In this document: one piece after another, positions 23,543 to 35,420 of the stretch
Layout: each line of letters begins with the position of its first letter
Numbering within the stretch: position 1 is the stretch's first letter
NCBI GenBank assembly: GCA_030762895.1
Contig: JAUPTC010000016.1
Coordinates: 1 to 64,000 of the forward strand
Origin: Sophora flavescens
Taxonomy: Eukaryota > Streptophyta > Magnoliopsida > Fabales > Fabaceae
Direction: 5' to 3'
Length of the DNA: 64,000 nt
Position numbers and translations under genes: made by a program
Notes under the pieces: generated by a model
What the model was told of the DNA's origin: nothing
Databases searched by the model: none
The model's input: the letters and a program-made list of their open reading frames with translations, nothing else

Positions 23543-24977
23543 ATGACGTGAGAGAAAAGTGTTCCTCATAGATACAATTTGTTTCTACCTCAATAAAGAA
23601 AGGGAACAAAAAATTGCTCTTGTGAAAGGGTGATGAAATCATAATAAATCATTGTTGAGAGGCCATATGCTTTCATCCTTGTTCCCGTAAAATTAAAAGT
23701 CTAATTTAAGATCAATTTCATTCCCTACAAGTCAGTAAAGTCACATGAGAGTTTGCAAACACCTGAATATTTTAAGGTAAAAATATATTTAAAAAAATGG
23801 CCAACAATAGAAGAACACGATATATATGATAGATGGAGAGGTGAAAAAAAAAAAAGAATCACATCAGAGTTTGCAAACACCCGAATATTTGTAATGGGTG
23901 GAGATACAACTTTCTTTGCTTCCGGAGCTAAAGCAACAAATTTGTATTTGCAATGTCTCAAAAAACAAAGTAATAATAACGATGAAAATAGCACTTACAA
24001 AAGAAAAATAAAATGGAAATAACACAAAGTACATTTGAATTAATTCAATGCATGAAAACACAAAGATAGTTGAAATATCATCAAAACAAATAGAAGTTAA
24101 ACAAGGTATCTAATACCCGAAACATGTAAACATATTAAATAAGGCAGCAATATCCAATTAATCAATGCTTGGAGTTGGTCTGATAAATCTAATAATTATT
24201 TAAAAATATAGAAATGTTTAAAACCTCTTAAAAGAATATTAATTGAAGGAGATGTAAAATGTACAATCTTAGTGGTGCTATTTTTATGTGCACTGTCTTT
24301 GTAAATTGGATACTGCTGTCTTTTTAAAGTTGCAGTATTAATTTCACATTGGTTTGGTTTTCATGGTTCTTCTTGTATATGAGTTAGAATACCCCCTAGT
24401 ACTCTATATCAATATACCAATATACTCTATGTTTATAAAATAAAATAAAAGAAGGAATTGAAAAAAGAAGAGAATGTAAATAATTCAATTCATTGTACCT
24501 AAACTCAAACTACAACCAATATTTCATCTTGCAATCCCAATTGTGGATAGAACACGGATACATTATACATGATCATGCTTAGAAAATGAGAAAAGTAATT
24601 CCAATATATATAACAATGAGTTAAATAAACAAAAACAAATAAAAAAAACATTCTTTTGTATAGAAAATGAGAAAATAACATGTCTATCTGTTTATCAAGA
24701 GAGGAAGAGAAATGGAAGAGAGAATCGGGGGACGGAGGAGAGCTAGAAAAATGGAAGAGGAAGAAAAGGAGGGTATTAGGTAATGAGACGTAAATCCGTG
24801 CATTTATAAAGAAGAGAATTGCAGTCATTGATTTGAAGAATCAAGGGGCAAATGATTTGAATGGAAATAGCAACCCTGGTTATTAAGATGCACCTGATTA
24901 AGGGGATTTTAAGGGTTATGACAATATATTAATAACAATAATGATAATTAAATTAGATATTAAAACAAATCCCCCAA
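23543..24977. other. AT-rich intergenic stretch
   Basis: No gene is recognised. A word of about 33 bp (TCACATSAGAGTTTGCAAAC...) occurs twice about 120 bp apart (about 23741 and 23861), suggesting a small decayed duplication. Purine-rich tracts near 24650-24780 give open frames of low complexity that I do not accept. Confidence 0.4.
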
Positions 24978-26418
24978 TTTTGCCTTTGATGGGGTGTAGA
25001 GAACTCCAACAATATGAATATGAAATATGAAATATAATAATTCCATCAAGATTATGTTTAAAAAAACCCACCAAAATTAGAGTTGTATGGGGTTCTGACA
25101 ATATATATTTAAAAAAGGGAGGATTTTATCATGATGGAATATGGGTAACATATATGATATGCCCCAGTTTGTAAATGATTTTGAATATTTGAAAGCATCA
25201 TCAAAGGTACAATAAATAATAAGATACCTAAGTATGTCTAGTTATACGTACATATTTGGAGGAATTCAAAATGGATAAACATAAGTGGAACTATACTTAA
25301 GTGCCATAAATGGATAAACATATTTGTTTTGGTATATATTTATTTAACATATGAAAAAAAATGTCAATCATTTTTAATTAATTACGTATCAAACATTTTT
25401 TAAAAAAAACTTCCTTATACATTATTCAAGCATTAAATTGTTTTTATACTAAATTAACAATTTTTATTCATGAAATTTCAAAATTCATATTGATTTCATT
25501 AACGAATATTATGACCATCATTATATTTTTTTCTTCAAATCATTGTAAGCGCGGCACGTCAGCAAAATTTGGAGGGAAGCATGGTGATGAAGCTAAGTGT
25601 GAAAAAATTACTTAAGGTCGCTTCAATGAGTGACACTTGGAGATTTCCATTATGAGATTATTCTCAAATGTATATTATTATATAGATATAGATTTTGCCT
25701 TTGATTGCATGTAGAAAACTCCAACAATATGAATATGAAATTAATACAATATGAATATTGAATATGAAATATAATAATTCCATCAAGATTATGTTAAAAA
25801 ACAAAACCCACCAAAATTAGAGTTATATGGGGTTCTGACAATATATATTTAAAAAAGGGAGGATTTTATCATGATGGAATATGGGCAACCTATATGATAT
25901 ACCCCAGTTTGTAAATGATTTTGAATATTGAAAGCATCATCAAAGGTACAATAAATAATAAGATACTTAAGTATGTGTATTTATACATACATATTCGGGG
26001 GAATTCAAAATGGATAAACATAAGTGGAAATATACTTAAGTGCCATAAATGGATAAACATATTTGTTTTGGTATATATTTATTTAACATATGAAAAAAAA
26101 TGTCAATCATTTTTAATTAATTACGTATCAAACATTTTTTGAAAAAAATTCCCTATACATTATTCAAGCATTAATTTTTTTTTAATACTAAATTAACAAT
26201 TTTTATTCATGAAATTTCAAAATTCAAATTGATTTCATTAACGAATATTATGACCATCATTATGTTTTTTCTTCAAATCAATGTGAGCGCGACACATCAG
26301 CAATACTTGGAGGGAAGTGTTGTAGTGAAGCCAAGTGTGAAAAAATTGCTTGAGGGATGGCTTCATAGAGTGACACTTGGAGATTTCCATTTTGAGATTA
26401 TTCTCAAGTGTGTATTAG
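24978..26418 (-). repeat. Tandem duplication of a ~715-bp Helitron-like segment
   Basis: Unit A (24978-25692) and unit B (25693 to about 26418) are direct copies with scattered substitutions and small indels, starting at TTTTGCCTTTGAT. On the minus strand unit A begins TCTATATCTATATAATAAT, the form of a Helitron 5' end (TC after A). Both units then share CTTGAGAATAATCTC-like sequence and CCAAGTGTCACTC. No 3' hairpin closes either unit, so these may be truncated Helitrons in tandem or a later duplication. Confidence 0.65.
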
Positions 26419-26445
26419 TAGTGTAGTTTACCCGTGCAACGCACA
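26415..26445 (-). mobile_element. Helitron-like 3' hairpin
   Basis: The plus strand reads ACCCGTGCAACGCACAGGT, a near-perfect hairpin of the kind found next to plant Helitron 3' ends. On the minus strand it is followed by AAACTACACTACTAAT, which offers CTAC or CTAA ends followed by T. It abuts the outer end of duplicated unit B. Confidence 0.45.
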
Positions 26446-26519
26446 GGTAAATTTTCTTGCAAAATAAATTACTATAATATTTAATTTAAATATGGACCTA
26501 GCATCAAAATCAAGACATA

Positions 26520-27343
26520 CATAGCTTTATGCCCCCAAACTGTCCGAAGAACATAGTAGCTTTGCTACCTTTCTTGGCTAAAAACATTTAAAAACCAAAA
26601 AAATATAAGCTTTAAAAGTCAATAATAAAATAATATAAAATCCAAACTAATCAAAATTGGTTCGGTTCAAACCTAAAAATATTAATTAATATATATATAA
26701 ATAAAAAATATTAAAACAATAAACTATTAAACTATATATAAATATAGGAATATTAAATATATATATATATATATATTAAAATATAGTAATTGGTTCGTTT
26801 TTAAAATCCTTGAACCTGATCACTGAACCAATGATCATCGGATTTGGTTCGGTTCGGTTCAGATCGTAACACAAAAAAATATGAACCAATTTAATTGAAA
26901 GTATGTTGTAGGGACCATTTCTGACATATTTTAAAAAAACAGGCAACTAAAAAAGTACATTTTCAAACGGGGAATAAAACCAACTTTTGTAAATAATGAG
27001 GGGCTGAAAACATATTTAACCTATTTTAAATAATGATTATTTCTAAGAGTTTGATTTCTATACATCGTTAGTATAAAGGAGATCACCTTTGTTAAAAACA
27101 ACAACCACTGTTACAGGAACAGTAGACATAGACTTGACCACTGTTACTTTATTTGAAGCTTTAAAATTAATTCACAGGAATCACATAGTAGTTTCATGTT
27201 CCAAACTTCCCGAAGAACACGGTAACTTTGCTACCTTTCGTGGCTAAAAACATTTAAAAACAAAAAAAATATAAACTTTGAAAAGTCAAAAATTAAATAA
27301 TATAAAAGTCGAGCCAATCAAAATTGGTTCGGTTCTAACCCGA

Positions 27344-27386
<43 letters not shown>

Positions 27387-27797
27387 ATATAATATAAAAA
27401 ATATTAAAATAATAAACTATTAAATCCAAATATAATAAATATTAAATATTAGTATATATATATAACTATTAAAATATAGTAATTGGTTCATTTCCAAAAT
27501 CTTTGAACCTTATAACTGAACCAATGATCATTGGGTTTGGTTTGATTCGGTTCGGTTCGGACCTTAACAAAAAAAAAATACAAACCAATCAACAATGGTT
27601 CGGTTTGGTTTGGTTTAGTTAGTATCCGAAAATATTAATATATATATATATATTAAAAAAAATAAAAAATATTAAACTAAAAATTATATATAAATATTAA
27701 AATATTAAAAAACTAAACATTAAAGTATATATATTAATTTTAAAACATATATAAATATTAAAATATTAATATTCACATATGTATGTATGTATAAATA
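26520..27797. repeat. Two degenerate copies of a ~665-bp AT-rich unit
   Basis: The block with GAAGAACATAGTAGCTTTGC (about 26546) and a later block with CACTGAACCAATGATCAT (about 26820) recur at about 27212 and 27505. Both copies contain GGTTCGGTTC words and long (TA)n tracts (for example 27343-27386). No coding content is seen. Confidence 0.55.
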
Positions 27798-28324
27798 CTA
27801 GTGTATGGACTCGTTCCATGTACGGAAAATATGCAAAATTTTTAGTATTTCATAGAAGAATATTTAATTGTTGATTTCACGTTTTTTTGTTTAAAAGTTT
27901 TCGTGGGAAATTATATACGTACCAAAAATTATTAAAAATTATTTTATCTGAAAGGTAGATTATAAAGTGTAGCATATATTACCTTAATAACTATTATTGA
28001 TATTATAATATGAATAATGACTTTTAAGTGTAAATATAAAATACATATTGTATTGTAAATATGCGCTCTAGCCTGTTTGATTTATTTCTCATCTTTCCCC
28101 AATAAAGTAAATAGTAAAAAAAATTCTCTTTTGAAAATCTATTTGATTTATTTCTCATCTTTCCCCAAGAATGTTAATCATTTTTAGAAAATATATTTAT
28201 TTATGATTGCATTATTTCTTCTTCTCTGTTCAAAACCTATTTGATTTATTCATTTCCCTGTGCAAGTCAATAATTTTTAGAAAGGACAAAAGTCAGATAC
28301 AATTCCATAGGTACATTAGATGTT
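27798..28324 (-). mobile_element. Helitron-like 3' end and interior (copy 2)
   Basis: ACTAGTGTATGGACTCGT at 27797 onward matches the terminus at 17934, so this is a second copy of the same Helitron-like family, with CTAG at 27798-27801 on the minus strand. The interior again has ~100-bp units (CTATTTGATTTATTTCTCAT, about 28070-28290). A plausible 5' end of the same element lies at 37079. Confidence 0.45.
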
Positions 28325-28421
28325 GTTTTTCATTGGCAATAAGACATGTGTAACAGTTCATAAATGAAAACATAACATATATAACAATTGTTACACATGT
28401 CCTATTGCCATTGATGAAAAA
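28325..28421. mobile_element. Palindromic MITE, right part missing
   Basis: TTCATTGGCAATAAGACATG is followed about 60 bp later by its imperfect inverse, CATGTCCTATTGCCATTGATGAA. The left arm continues outward to about 28285. The right arm stops at the TGT of the gypsy LTR at 28422, and the missing part is not found beyond 34654. The gypsy element therefore inserted into this MITE, and a later deletion removed its right side. Confidence 0.6.
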
Positions 28422-31400
28422 TGTAACACCCTGTATTTTACTGTTTTAAATAACAGTAATACATATAAATATGTTTATAAATTTATTTGAGTTTTAGAAA
28501 ATTATTTAAATAAACGGAGTTTACCACTCAATCCTACTTGAATGTAGGAAGCTACGTACAATTAAAATTTAGGTTGGAAAGTCAGGCGAAACCCGGCCGC
28601 GAATTCCATTGACAGTATAATAATACTGCCCAAAAGACCTAATTTTAATTCGTGAACGAAGGACTTAAGATTACTATTTTATTTTCAACAATTCTGTATT
28701 TTTAGAATTATTTCAGAAAAAAAAAATTACGTATTACGGGAAGAATACGCAATCGGGTGAGCGACAGAATGGATTTCGGAGTTTCCAAGAGCCGATAAAG
28801 AGTTTATCTTAGGATTTTGAGATGATTCAAGGGGATGAATCATACTTTTAAGTCTAGAAGGTTCTGCAGGGTTAAAGTGAATTTTTTTGAATTTTACGCT
28901 TAAGTCCTTGAACTTTTTGTTAATTACCCTTTTGTCCCTAAGTTAGTTTCTAAGTTTTTTTTCAAGTGAACTGGGCCACAATCCTTGTTTCCAATCTCCT
29001 AATGGACGTGGCTATGAAGCCCAAAATTTCTTGTCCATGGATTGATTCCATAAAGCCTATTTGCAACCATACAAGTTTCCTATGTCATACTTAAGCTTAA
29101 ATCTTTTAGTGAGCCCCACAAAAATGAATCCAAGCCCAAATTTAGTAGGCCCATGCGCAAGCCCATGAGGGAGAAGGGGCTGCCCTCATAATTTTTGGAT
29201 GAGCCAAGAATATTCTAGAATGTTCTACATTCTTCTACATTATTTTACCATCTTCTATAATGTTCCAAACTCTCCTTGATTCTTCCTAAAATATCTTATG
29301 ACAAAATCAGACCAAAATAGTCAAGATAAGACCACATTTAATGTGGCAAATAGTCATCATTACAATTTATTGGCAATTTGCAAAATAGTCCTTATACTTT
29401 TGGAATCTTTGCAAAATGGTCCCTAGGAAGTATTTGCATTTCAATCCTTTGAACAAGACAACTCATCCTTTCTAGATCCTTACAAGATGGTGCCACCTAT
29501 CTCTATAAATACCTTCTCTTACATTTCATTTAGTTTCTATTGCCATTTGTTCAAAAACCCTAAAGTTCACAAGTCTTTCAGTGTCAAATTTGTGAAGCAA
29601 GTTCTTGGATTTCCTTTGTCATTGATCTTCAAGAGGTAAATCCTAATCTTCTTCCTTAATCATGCCTATGTTCTTTAATAAATTTCTTGATTCAAATTTT
29701 GTTTCATATGTGTTCATCACTTTCAAGTTTCTAAGCCTTGAACTTTGAAAAGTCATAATAAATTCTAGAAAAATCTCATGATGATGAAACTACTTTCTAT
29801 AATCTTGATATCATGCATATTATCTAAATCCAAGAGCATGATGTAATCAAAAATTTCTTTCCTAAAAACCTAGCCTTGATCGAATCTATTAGAATAGGTT
29901 TGGTAGAGTTTTGTTCATGTGTTGTCATGTATGATCATGTATTCTATATGACATGTATGTCTACACACTCTAATCCATGATAGATTATTAAAATGAAAAT
30001 CTTTACTCAAAAATCTCTATGTTGGCCTAACCCTAGGTGGGAGAGATTTGATGAGTTTTGTCCAAAGTTTTCATTAATGATCTTGTTAATCAATCTATTA
30101 GTATGTATGCTTAATAAATCCAAGTTGGTTTATTAAACTAAGAACCCTAGCCCTATGAACATGTTGAGGCCGAATCTTAGTATATAAGAGTTAGGAAGTT
30201 TTGAGTTTGAAACTTAGTTGTTTAGTCACTAATCCATGATTTAGGTTGATCAAGGATCATTAATCCATGACTTAATCATGATTAGAAATTTTAGTCATTC
30301 AAAACCCTAGAGGCCGTGACTATGTATTAGGGTTTAGAATGTTTTGATTTCTTGGTTTGTAATTATTTGATTGTAATGGTTGAAGGTTAAGCGAGTACGA
30401 CGTTTACGCGGTATCCAAACTTCCGAAGGAAATAAGTAAGTTCACAAGAAAGTCTTCGAAAGGTAAGAGGGGAGCACCTGAGGATTTATTCGATGGCTAT
30501 ATGCTATCCCGTGTTTGTTTGTAATTATTTGTCTGTTAATATTTATTTAAGTCGTTTAATGTTGTGTTAGTTGTATCTGTGTGGTTTTAATTGCGTTTAA
30601 TTGTTTATATGTAATTATATTACGCTACTGTGATGCATGATCTTCCTGGGAAATATCTGTGATATGACTGTTGGTTGATGTGTGAGAAGCCTGACAGTGG
30701 TCAGTGCCCAATTAAGTTAATCGGATAAAAGCTTTAAGAAGCTTCGCAAATTATATTCAATGTTTTAACGGTAAAATATTGATATATAATATTAAAGGGA
30801 ATTTTATTTTTAAAAATAAGGAATTTTGGAAAATATTATTATTTTAATAATTTATTACTGAAAAAGTGAGTTATGAGTCACAATGAGCGCGAAACCGTGA
30901 AAATATTTTAGCACTGCTAAATTTTACGTAAGAAATTCCGGAATATTACAAAATATTATTTTATGAAATTAATTGGTGAAAAAAAGTTAATTGTGATTTT
31001 AGAAAATTAATTAAGTGGAAAAAGCTAAATTTTTGGCTTAAAAAGCCTTAAAAATATTATGTGACGGCAAATTTGGAAAAGTGTAGACGGCAAGTACTTT
31101 GAAACGGCAGTGCATATTTTGAAGAAGTTAAAACCTCAAGTGACTCATTGGTTTGTGAAAAACCAAGTTTTATTATTTAAGGATTTTATTAATGAATTTC
31201 TAATTTGGAAAAGAATTTCTGAAAACAAAAGTTATTTCAACCCTGTTGTAAGTGTTGTTGAACTTAGTAACCGAGACGTCGGGGTACTAAGGTTCTGTGT
31301 TGTTATGGACTTGGGGTCCTTTGGACTTTGAGGTCATGTACTGTATACGTGGTGTATACCGTATTTAAACATTGAAGATGTTTTCTAGTACCACGAACCT

Positions 31401-32925
31401 AAGACTGGTGCATCGGTCGAGAGGTGTCGTGATTGAGCACTCGGTCTGTGAGGTCATGTGTTGTAATGAAAGTTTTAAAGGTGTTTTAAAACTATGTGAG
31501 TCGTAAGCCATTTTGAGCTTCGGCAAAGAAAGATTGAACACAAAGAAAAGAACGAAACAAAAGTGTTTTGCATGCATTTGGCAGACGTGCCCGCGGTTCG
31601 ATGTATTAATTACCAGCGACGTCAGGTAATTCTTACTGTGTTTTTCTCATGTGCCTAGTGAGGACATTTGAGACCCCATCTTCGTTGCTATTGGTGCCCT
31701 GAGGGTGGACAGTATGAGCAATGTGTTTGGCAGTGTGCCTGGCTTTGTGCCTGTGTGGATGGGAAGAGGCTATGTGCCAAGTTAGCCAGTGTGGCTATGG
31801 AGCCTGATCAACTCATTATGTGTTGGGATATCTCATGAGATTAGGACCAAAATTAGATGATGAATATGAAGTGTCATGCATAATTTTCAAATCGATGATG
31901 TTTGGGGTGTTGAACCCACTGATAAACTAGTGGTTATAAATGTTTGTATTTGGTAAATGCTGATGTGTTTATGTGGTGGCTAGTATATAGTTATTGAGTA
32001 AGATTCATGTATTGGTTTCTCACTCTTACGTGTTCAGATGGACCTGGATATACCTTTGGTACAATCGAGGGTTCGAACGATCATGTTTGATCGTTCGCAG
32101 TACGGTGGTGCCTGGGAGATTAACCCCGGGGCACTCAGCGCCACCTACCATGGCCTTAGCAGAGAAGTTATTGGCACGATAGAGGAAGGACCAAAGCAGA
32201 GAATTCATGTTGTTGAGACTGTCGAGGTATCTCTACCTCCAGTTTGGCTAAACCTGCAGTACTTGGAAGAGCACGGATTGATGGATCCGCCACCTCAACC
32301 ACATCCTCTTCAGATAGTAGGACCTGAGGAACCTCCAGCCGAAGTGGAGTTAGATGATGGTGAGGAGGATCCAGAGGAGTACACTGAGGACGATCTTAAG
32401 TTTCACCCTTCTGCGGTTGATGATGAGGATTCTTCCGATGAAGCAGTGGGAACGGAGGCATCTTCCTCAGATACGTCTGGTGTAGGTGGGATTGATCATC
32501 ATGATCTTCCCAATGGGTTTTAGTAGCTTGACCAGCTATAGGTATAGTTCTGGGGTAGCGAGTCTTGTCAGTTTTTGATCTGGCTTCTGAGAGCCATGAG
32601 TTTTGAATATGGTTCTGAACTACTTGTTGCTTATATGTATATGTCTTTATTTTCTTTGCTTAGTTTGATGGAGAATAGCCTATACTTATAAAGGCTCTTT
32701 TGTTATCTCCTATTATAGGTAATGTGTATGTAAAAGGTGATGTATATATGTAGGTATACATATATGTTGTTTATGTTACAATGGTTCTATGTATAAAAAA
32801 AAAATTCAGCACTATTTTTGTAAAGAAACAGTTACTCAAAATATATTTTCCGAAAGTAACCAGCGTTTAATAATTTAATTTCCGTTTTTGGGTGATAATG
32901 TGATGACCCTAGAAGGGGTGTCGCA
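28422..32925 (+). mobile_element. 5' LTR of a gypsy (chromovirus-like) retrotransposon, 4.5 kb
   Basis: This LTR starts TGTAACACCCTG and ends GGGGTGTCGCA, directly before a tRNA-Met primer-binding site. It shares landmarks and length with the solo LTRs at 6703 and 18318 but is clearly diverged, so it belongs to a sister subfamily. The unusual length fits Tekay/Del-type or similar elements; that lineage is inferred. It contains two splice-donor-like AAGAGGTAA/AAAGGTAAG sites (about 29632 and 30461) and an acceptor-like tract ending TTCAG at 32037, immediately before an intact reading frame. Confidence 0.85.
32038..32523 (+). CDS. Acidic 161-residue reading frame inside the gypsy LTR, unknown function
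   Basis: The frame begins ATGGACCTGGATATACC directly after a pyrimidine-rich tract ending CAG, and ends TAG. The first half is mixed (QYGGAWEINPGALSATYHGL); the second half is strongly acidic (ELDDGEEDPEEYTEDDL), then Ser/Asp-rich, ending HHDLPNGF. I recognise no domain. It lies in the 3' third of the LTR, so transcripts starting in the LTR could carry it. The 6703 LTR has a decayed counterpart near 10440-10760, with the same terminal context. It could be an element-encoded accessory protein, a captured host fragment, or a long chance frame; its intactness and bias favour the first two. Confidence 0.45.
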   Translation: MDLDIPLVQSRVRTIMFDRSQYGGAWEINPGALSATYHGLSREVIGTIEEGPKQRIHVVETVEVSLPPVWLNLQYLEEHGLMDPPPQPHPLQIVGPEEPPAEVELDDGEEDPEEYTEDDLKFHPSAVDDEDSSDEAVGTEASSSDTSGVGGIDHHDLPNGF

Positions 32926-32930
32926 TTTTG

Positions 32931-32942
32931 TGGTATCAGAGC
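32931..32942 (+). promoter_or_regulatory. Primer-binding site for initiator tRNA-Met
   Basis: TGGTATCAGAGC, five bases after the LTR end, is complementary to the 3' end of plant initiator tRNA-Met. It is the usual priming site for reverse transcription in these elements. It confirms that 28422-32925 is a 5' LTR. Confidence 0.92.
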
Positions 32943-33110
32943 TGGTCGAGTCTTTCGGGAATGTTGGGAAATAGGTCTGTTATGTCTATGTTGTGTGATC
33001 TCTGACTTAGACTTGTTTTAATTACTTATTAGAAGTAATGTGTGGTAGCAATTAAGTTTGCGTTTCAGTTTCTGGTTTTGGTTTAACTGATTTTGATTTT
33101 TAGGTCAGTT

Positions 33111-34654
33111 ATGGAACCAAAAGCTGGACATGGATGTGGACGTGGATGTGAACGCGGTCGTGGACGAGGCCGTAGAGGTGGTCGTGTTGGTGGTCGTGGT
33201 AACATGAATGAGGAGTATGAAGAAGGAGTAGACTATGCGGCTCAAGCAATGGAGAATGTGGCAGCGGCGATTGCAAATCAAACTGCAGCGATGAATGTCC
33301 AGAATCTGCAAGCTGCGGAAGGCAAGGCTTTGATTGCGTTTCGAAGTCAAAATCCTTCACAGTTTGGTCTGGATGCTGATCCTGAGAAGGCTGATCTGTG
33401 GATCCAGGAGCTGGAGAAAATTTTCGAGTTGGTTGTTACGCCGGCAGATGTTCGGGTCACATATGCTGCTTTCCTACTGGTGGGAGATGCGGAATATTGG
33501 TGGAAAGGTGCTAGGCTACTGTTGGAGGCTGAGCATCATGACATTACTTGGGACATTTTTCGAACTGCATTCATGGACAAATATTTTCCAGAGAGCATAA
33601 GGATCGAGAAAGAACGACAATTTCTGGGGTTACAACAGAGAGAATTATCTGTAGGGGGTATGCGGCGAAGTTTGAATCGCTGGCTAAATACTTCCGTTTC
33701 TTCCAAGCTCAACCGAATGAAGGTTGGAAGTGTGAAAGGTTTGAAGCAGGACTGCGATTTGAGATTAAGGAGTCCATTTTACCTCTACAACTTCGTAGTT
33801 TCCAAGCTCTAGTGGAAATGAGTCGTAAGATCAAGCAAATGAGGAAAGGAAAGGATAATAGAGGGAGTGTTGGTGGACCCTCTCACTTCAAGAACCAGAA
33901 TCAGAATTGGAGGGGAAAACAGAATCAGAGGAAGCCTTATTTCCGTCCACAAGGGAATAATCAGAATCGACAACAAAACCGTTCGAATTTTGCTGCATCA
34001 GGGGGTGGAGGTCAAAGAAATCAGAATCAAGGTCAGATTAGGAGATGTTTTTACTGTGGAGATCCGGGACATATGTCAACTACTTGCCCTAGGAGGGAAG
34101 TAAGATGTTATAATTGTAATCAATTGGGACACATGATGAAGGACTGCAAGGTACCAAAGCATGAATCGACTGTCAATCACGTCGGAGTAAATAAACCGAC
34201 CGCCAAAGGGAGAGTTTATACGATGAGTGGGACTGAAGCTTCAAATTCTGACGATCTCATACAGGGTAAGTGCGACGTAAACGGTAATATTTTAACTGTA
34301 CTTTTTGATTCAGGTGCAACGCATTCTTTTATCTCGATGGATTGTGTGAAACTGCTGAAATTGCCTGTTTCTTCCTTGTTGTGTGATCTTATTGTTTCAA
34401 CTCCTACTGCTAAACCAGTTTTAGTCACTTCTGTTTGCTTGAATTGTCCTATTATTATTCAGGATAAACATTTTCTTGTTAACCTGATCTGTTTGCCTTT
34501 AATACAGTTGGATGTAATTTTAGGCATGGATTGGCTGTCTTCTAACCATATCCTGATTGATTGTGCTCGTAAAACCCTAGTTTTTCCTACGGATGAGATT
34601 TCTGGATTGTTAACTGCTAATCAAGCAAAAGCTTCTTTAAAAGAGGGAGTGCAA
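33111..34654 (+). pseudogene. Gypsy gag-protease, frameshifted and truncated before reverse transcriptase
   Basis: The frame starts at the ATG of MEPKAGH with a Gly/Arg-rich N-terminus. It continues into a retrotransposon gag domain (ADLWIQELEKIFEL, AEYWWKGAR, DKYFPESIR). A one-base loss near 33655 shifts the frame between QQRELSVG and YAAKFESLAKYF. Two zinc knuckles follow (CFYCGDPGHMSTTC and CYNCNQLGHMMKDC), then an aspartic protease with DSGATHSF and ILGMDWL. The element stops at 34654, where Helitron-like repeat sequence begins; reverse transcriptase, RNase H, integrase and the 3' LTR are absent. The gag and protease style with long LTRs suggests a chromovirus. Confidence 0.9.
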
Positions 34655-35299
34655 TGATACATGCAAGTTAACTAATTTTAAAAAAGATATTTAGATATAT
34701 CATATTATTTTTTTTATTCTCCCTTCCTCCTCTTTTTCCTATAATTGTTAACCATTTTTAGAAAATATATTTTTTTAACATATGAAAAAAAATTTCTTAT
34801 TTCTTTAAAATATTTTTATTTATTGATTCTCTTTTCCCGTGCAAGTTAACATTGTTTAAATAATACAATTATTCATCATATTATTTTTAACATTTGGTAT
34901 TTGTTTTTTAATACCTTTGTATTATACTTTTCTCAGAATTTAATTTTACATCGAATTTGTTCTTTTTTCTTATCAAAATTATAAATCAACACTAACCATT
35001 TATTTTCTCACTACCTTAATATTTTTTTTACCACGTATTGTATTTCTTCGATAAACATTAAATATATATGCTTTTCAAAGCAAAATCTGCTTTTCAATGT
35101 ATACAAAATTTGGACAAATTGTACATGCCTTATATGTATTTACAATGTCTTATACACTGATCTATATAAGAGTATACACGTGAACATTGGTGATTAATTC
35201 ATTATCGCACTCTTTTTTTTTCTTTTGGGCATGACATGTATGTACTTGCTCAATGAATCTATCCATTACAATCGAAGTGTCTACATATAATAGGGAATG
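34655..35299. repeat. Helitron-like ~100-bp units beyond the gypsy breakpoint
   Basis: GCAAGTTAACTAATTTT, TTAACCATTTTTAGAAAATA and CCGTGCAAGTTAACATT are units of the family at 17986 and 28070. They place the truncated gypsy element inside this repeat. The rest is AT-rich without a gene. Confidence 0.5.
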
Positions 35300-35420
35300 A
35301 ATTTTTTTTTTGTTCACCAGAGTATCATCCATGTGCAACATGCGTAGACTAATCCCTCGAGTTGGGTAGGACCACAAGGACGGCAAAGCTCTCCCTCAAG
35401 AGTTTTAACGCTGTTACATT
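35300..35420 (-). mobile_element. SINE fragment with A tail
   Basis: On the minus strand, GGTCCTACCCAACTCGAGGG is followed by ATTAGTCTACGC and, after about 30 bases, an A tail (T run at about 35301-35310). The ACTCGAGGGATTAGTCT block is shared with the SINE at 45035-45190. The tRNA-like head is not clearly preserved. Confidence 0.45.

Noticed and set aside
24505..24828. A 107-codon minus-strand frame rich in Phe, Ser and Leu.
   Set aside because: It comes from purine-rich low-complexity DNA, with no signal or domain beyond composition.
33105..33360. Minus-strand frames rich in His or Thr repeats.
   Set aside because: They are shadows of the Gly/Arg-rich gag N-terminus on the plus strand.
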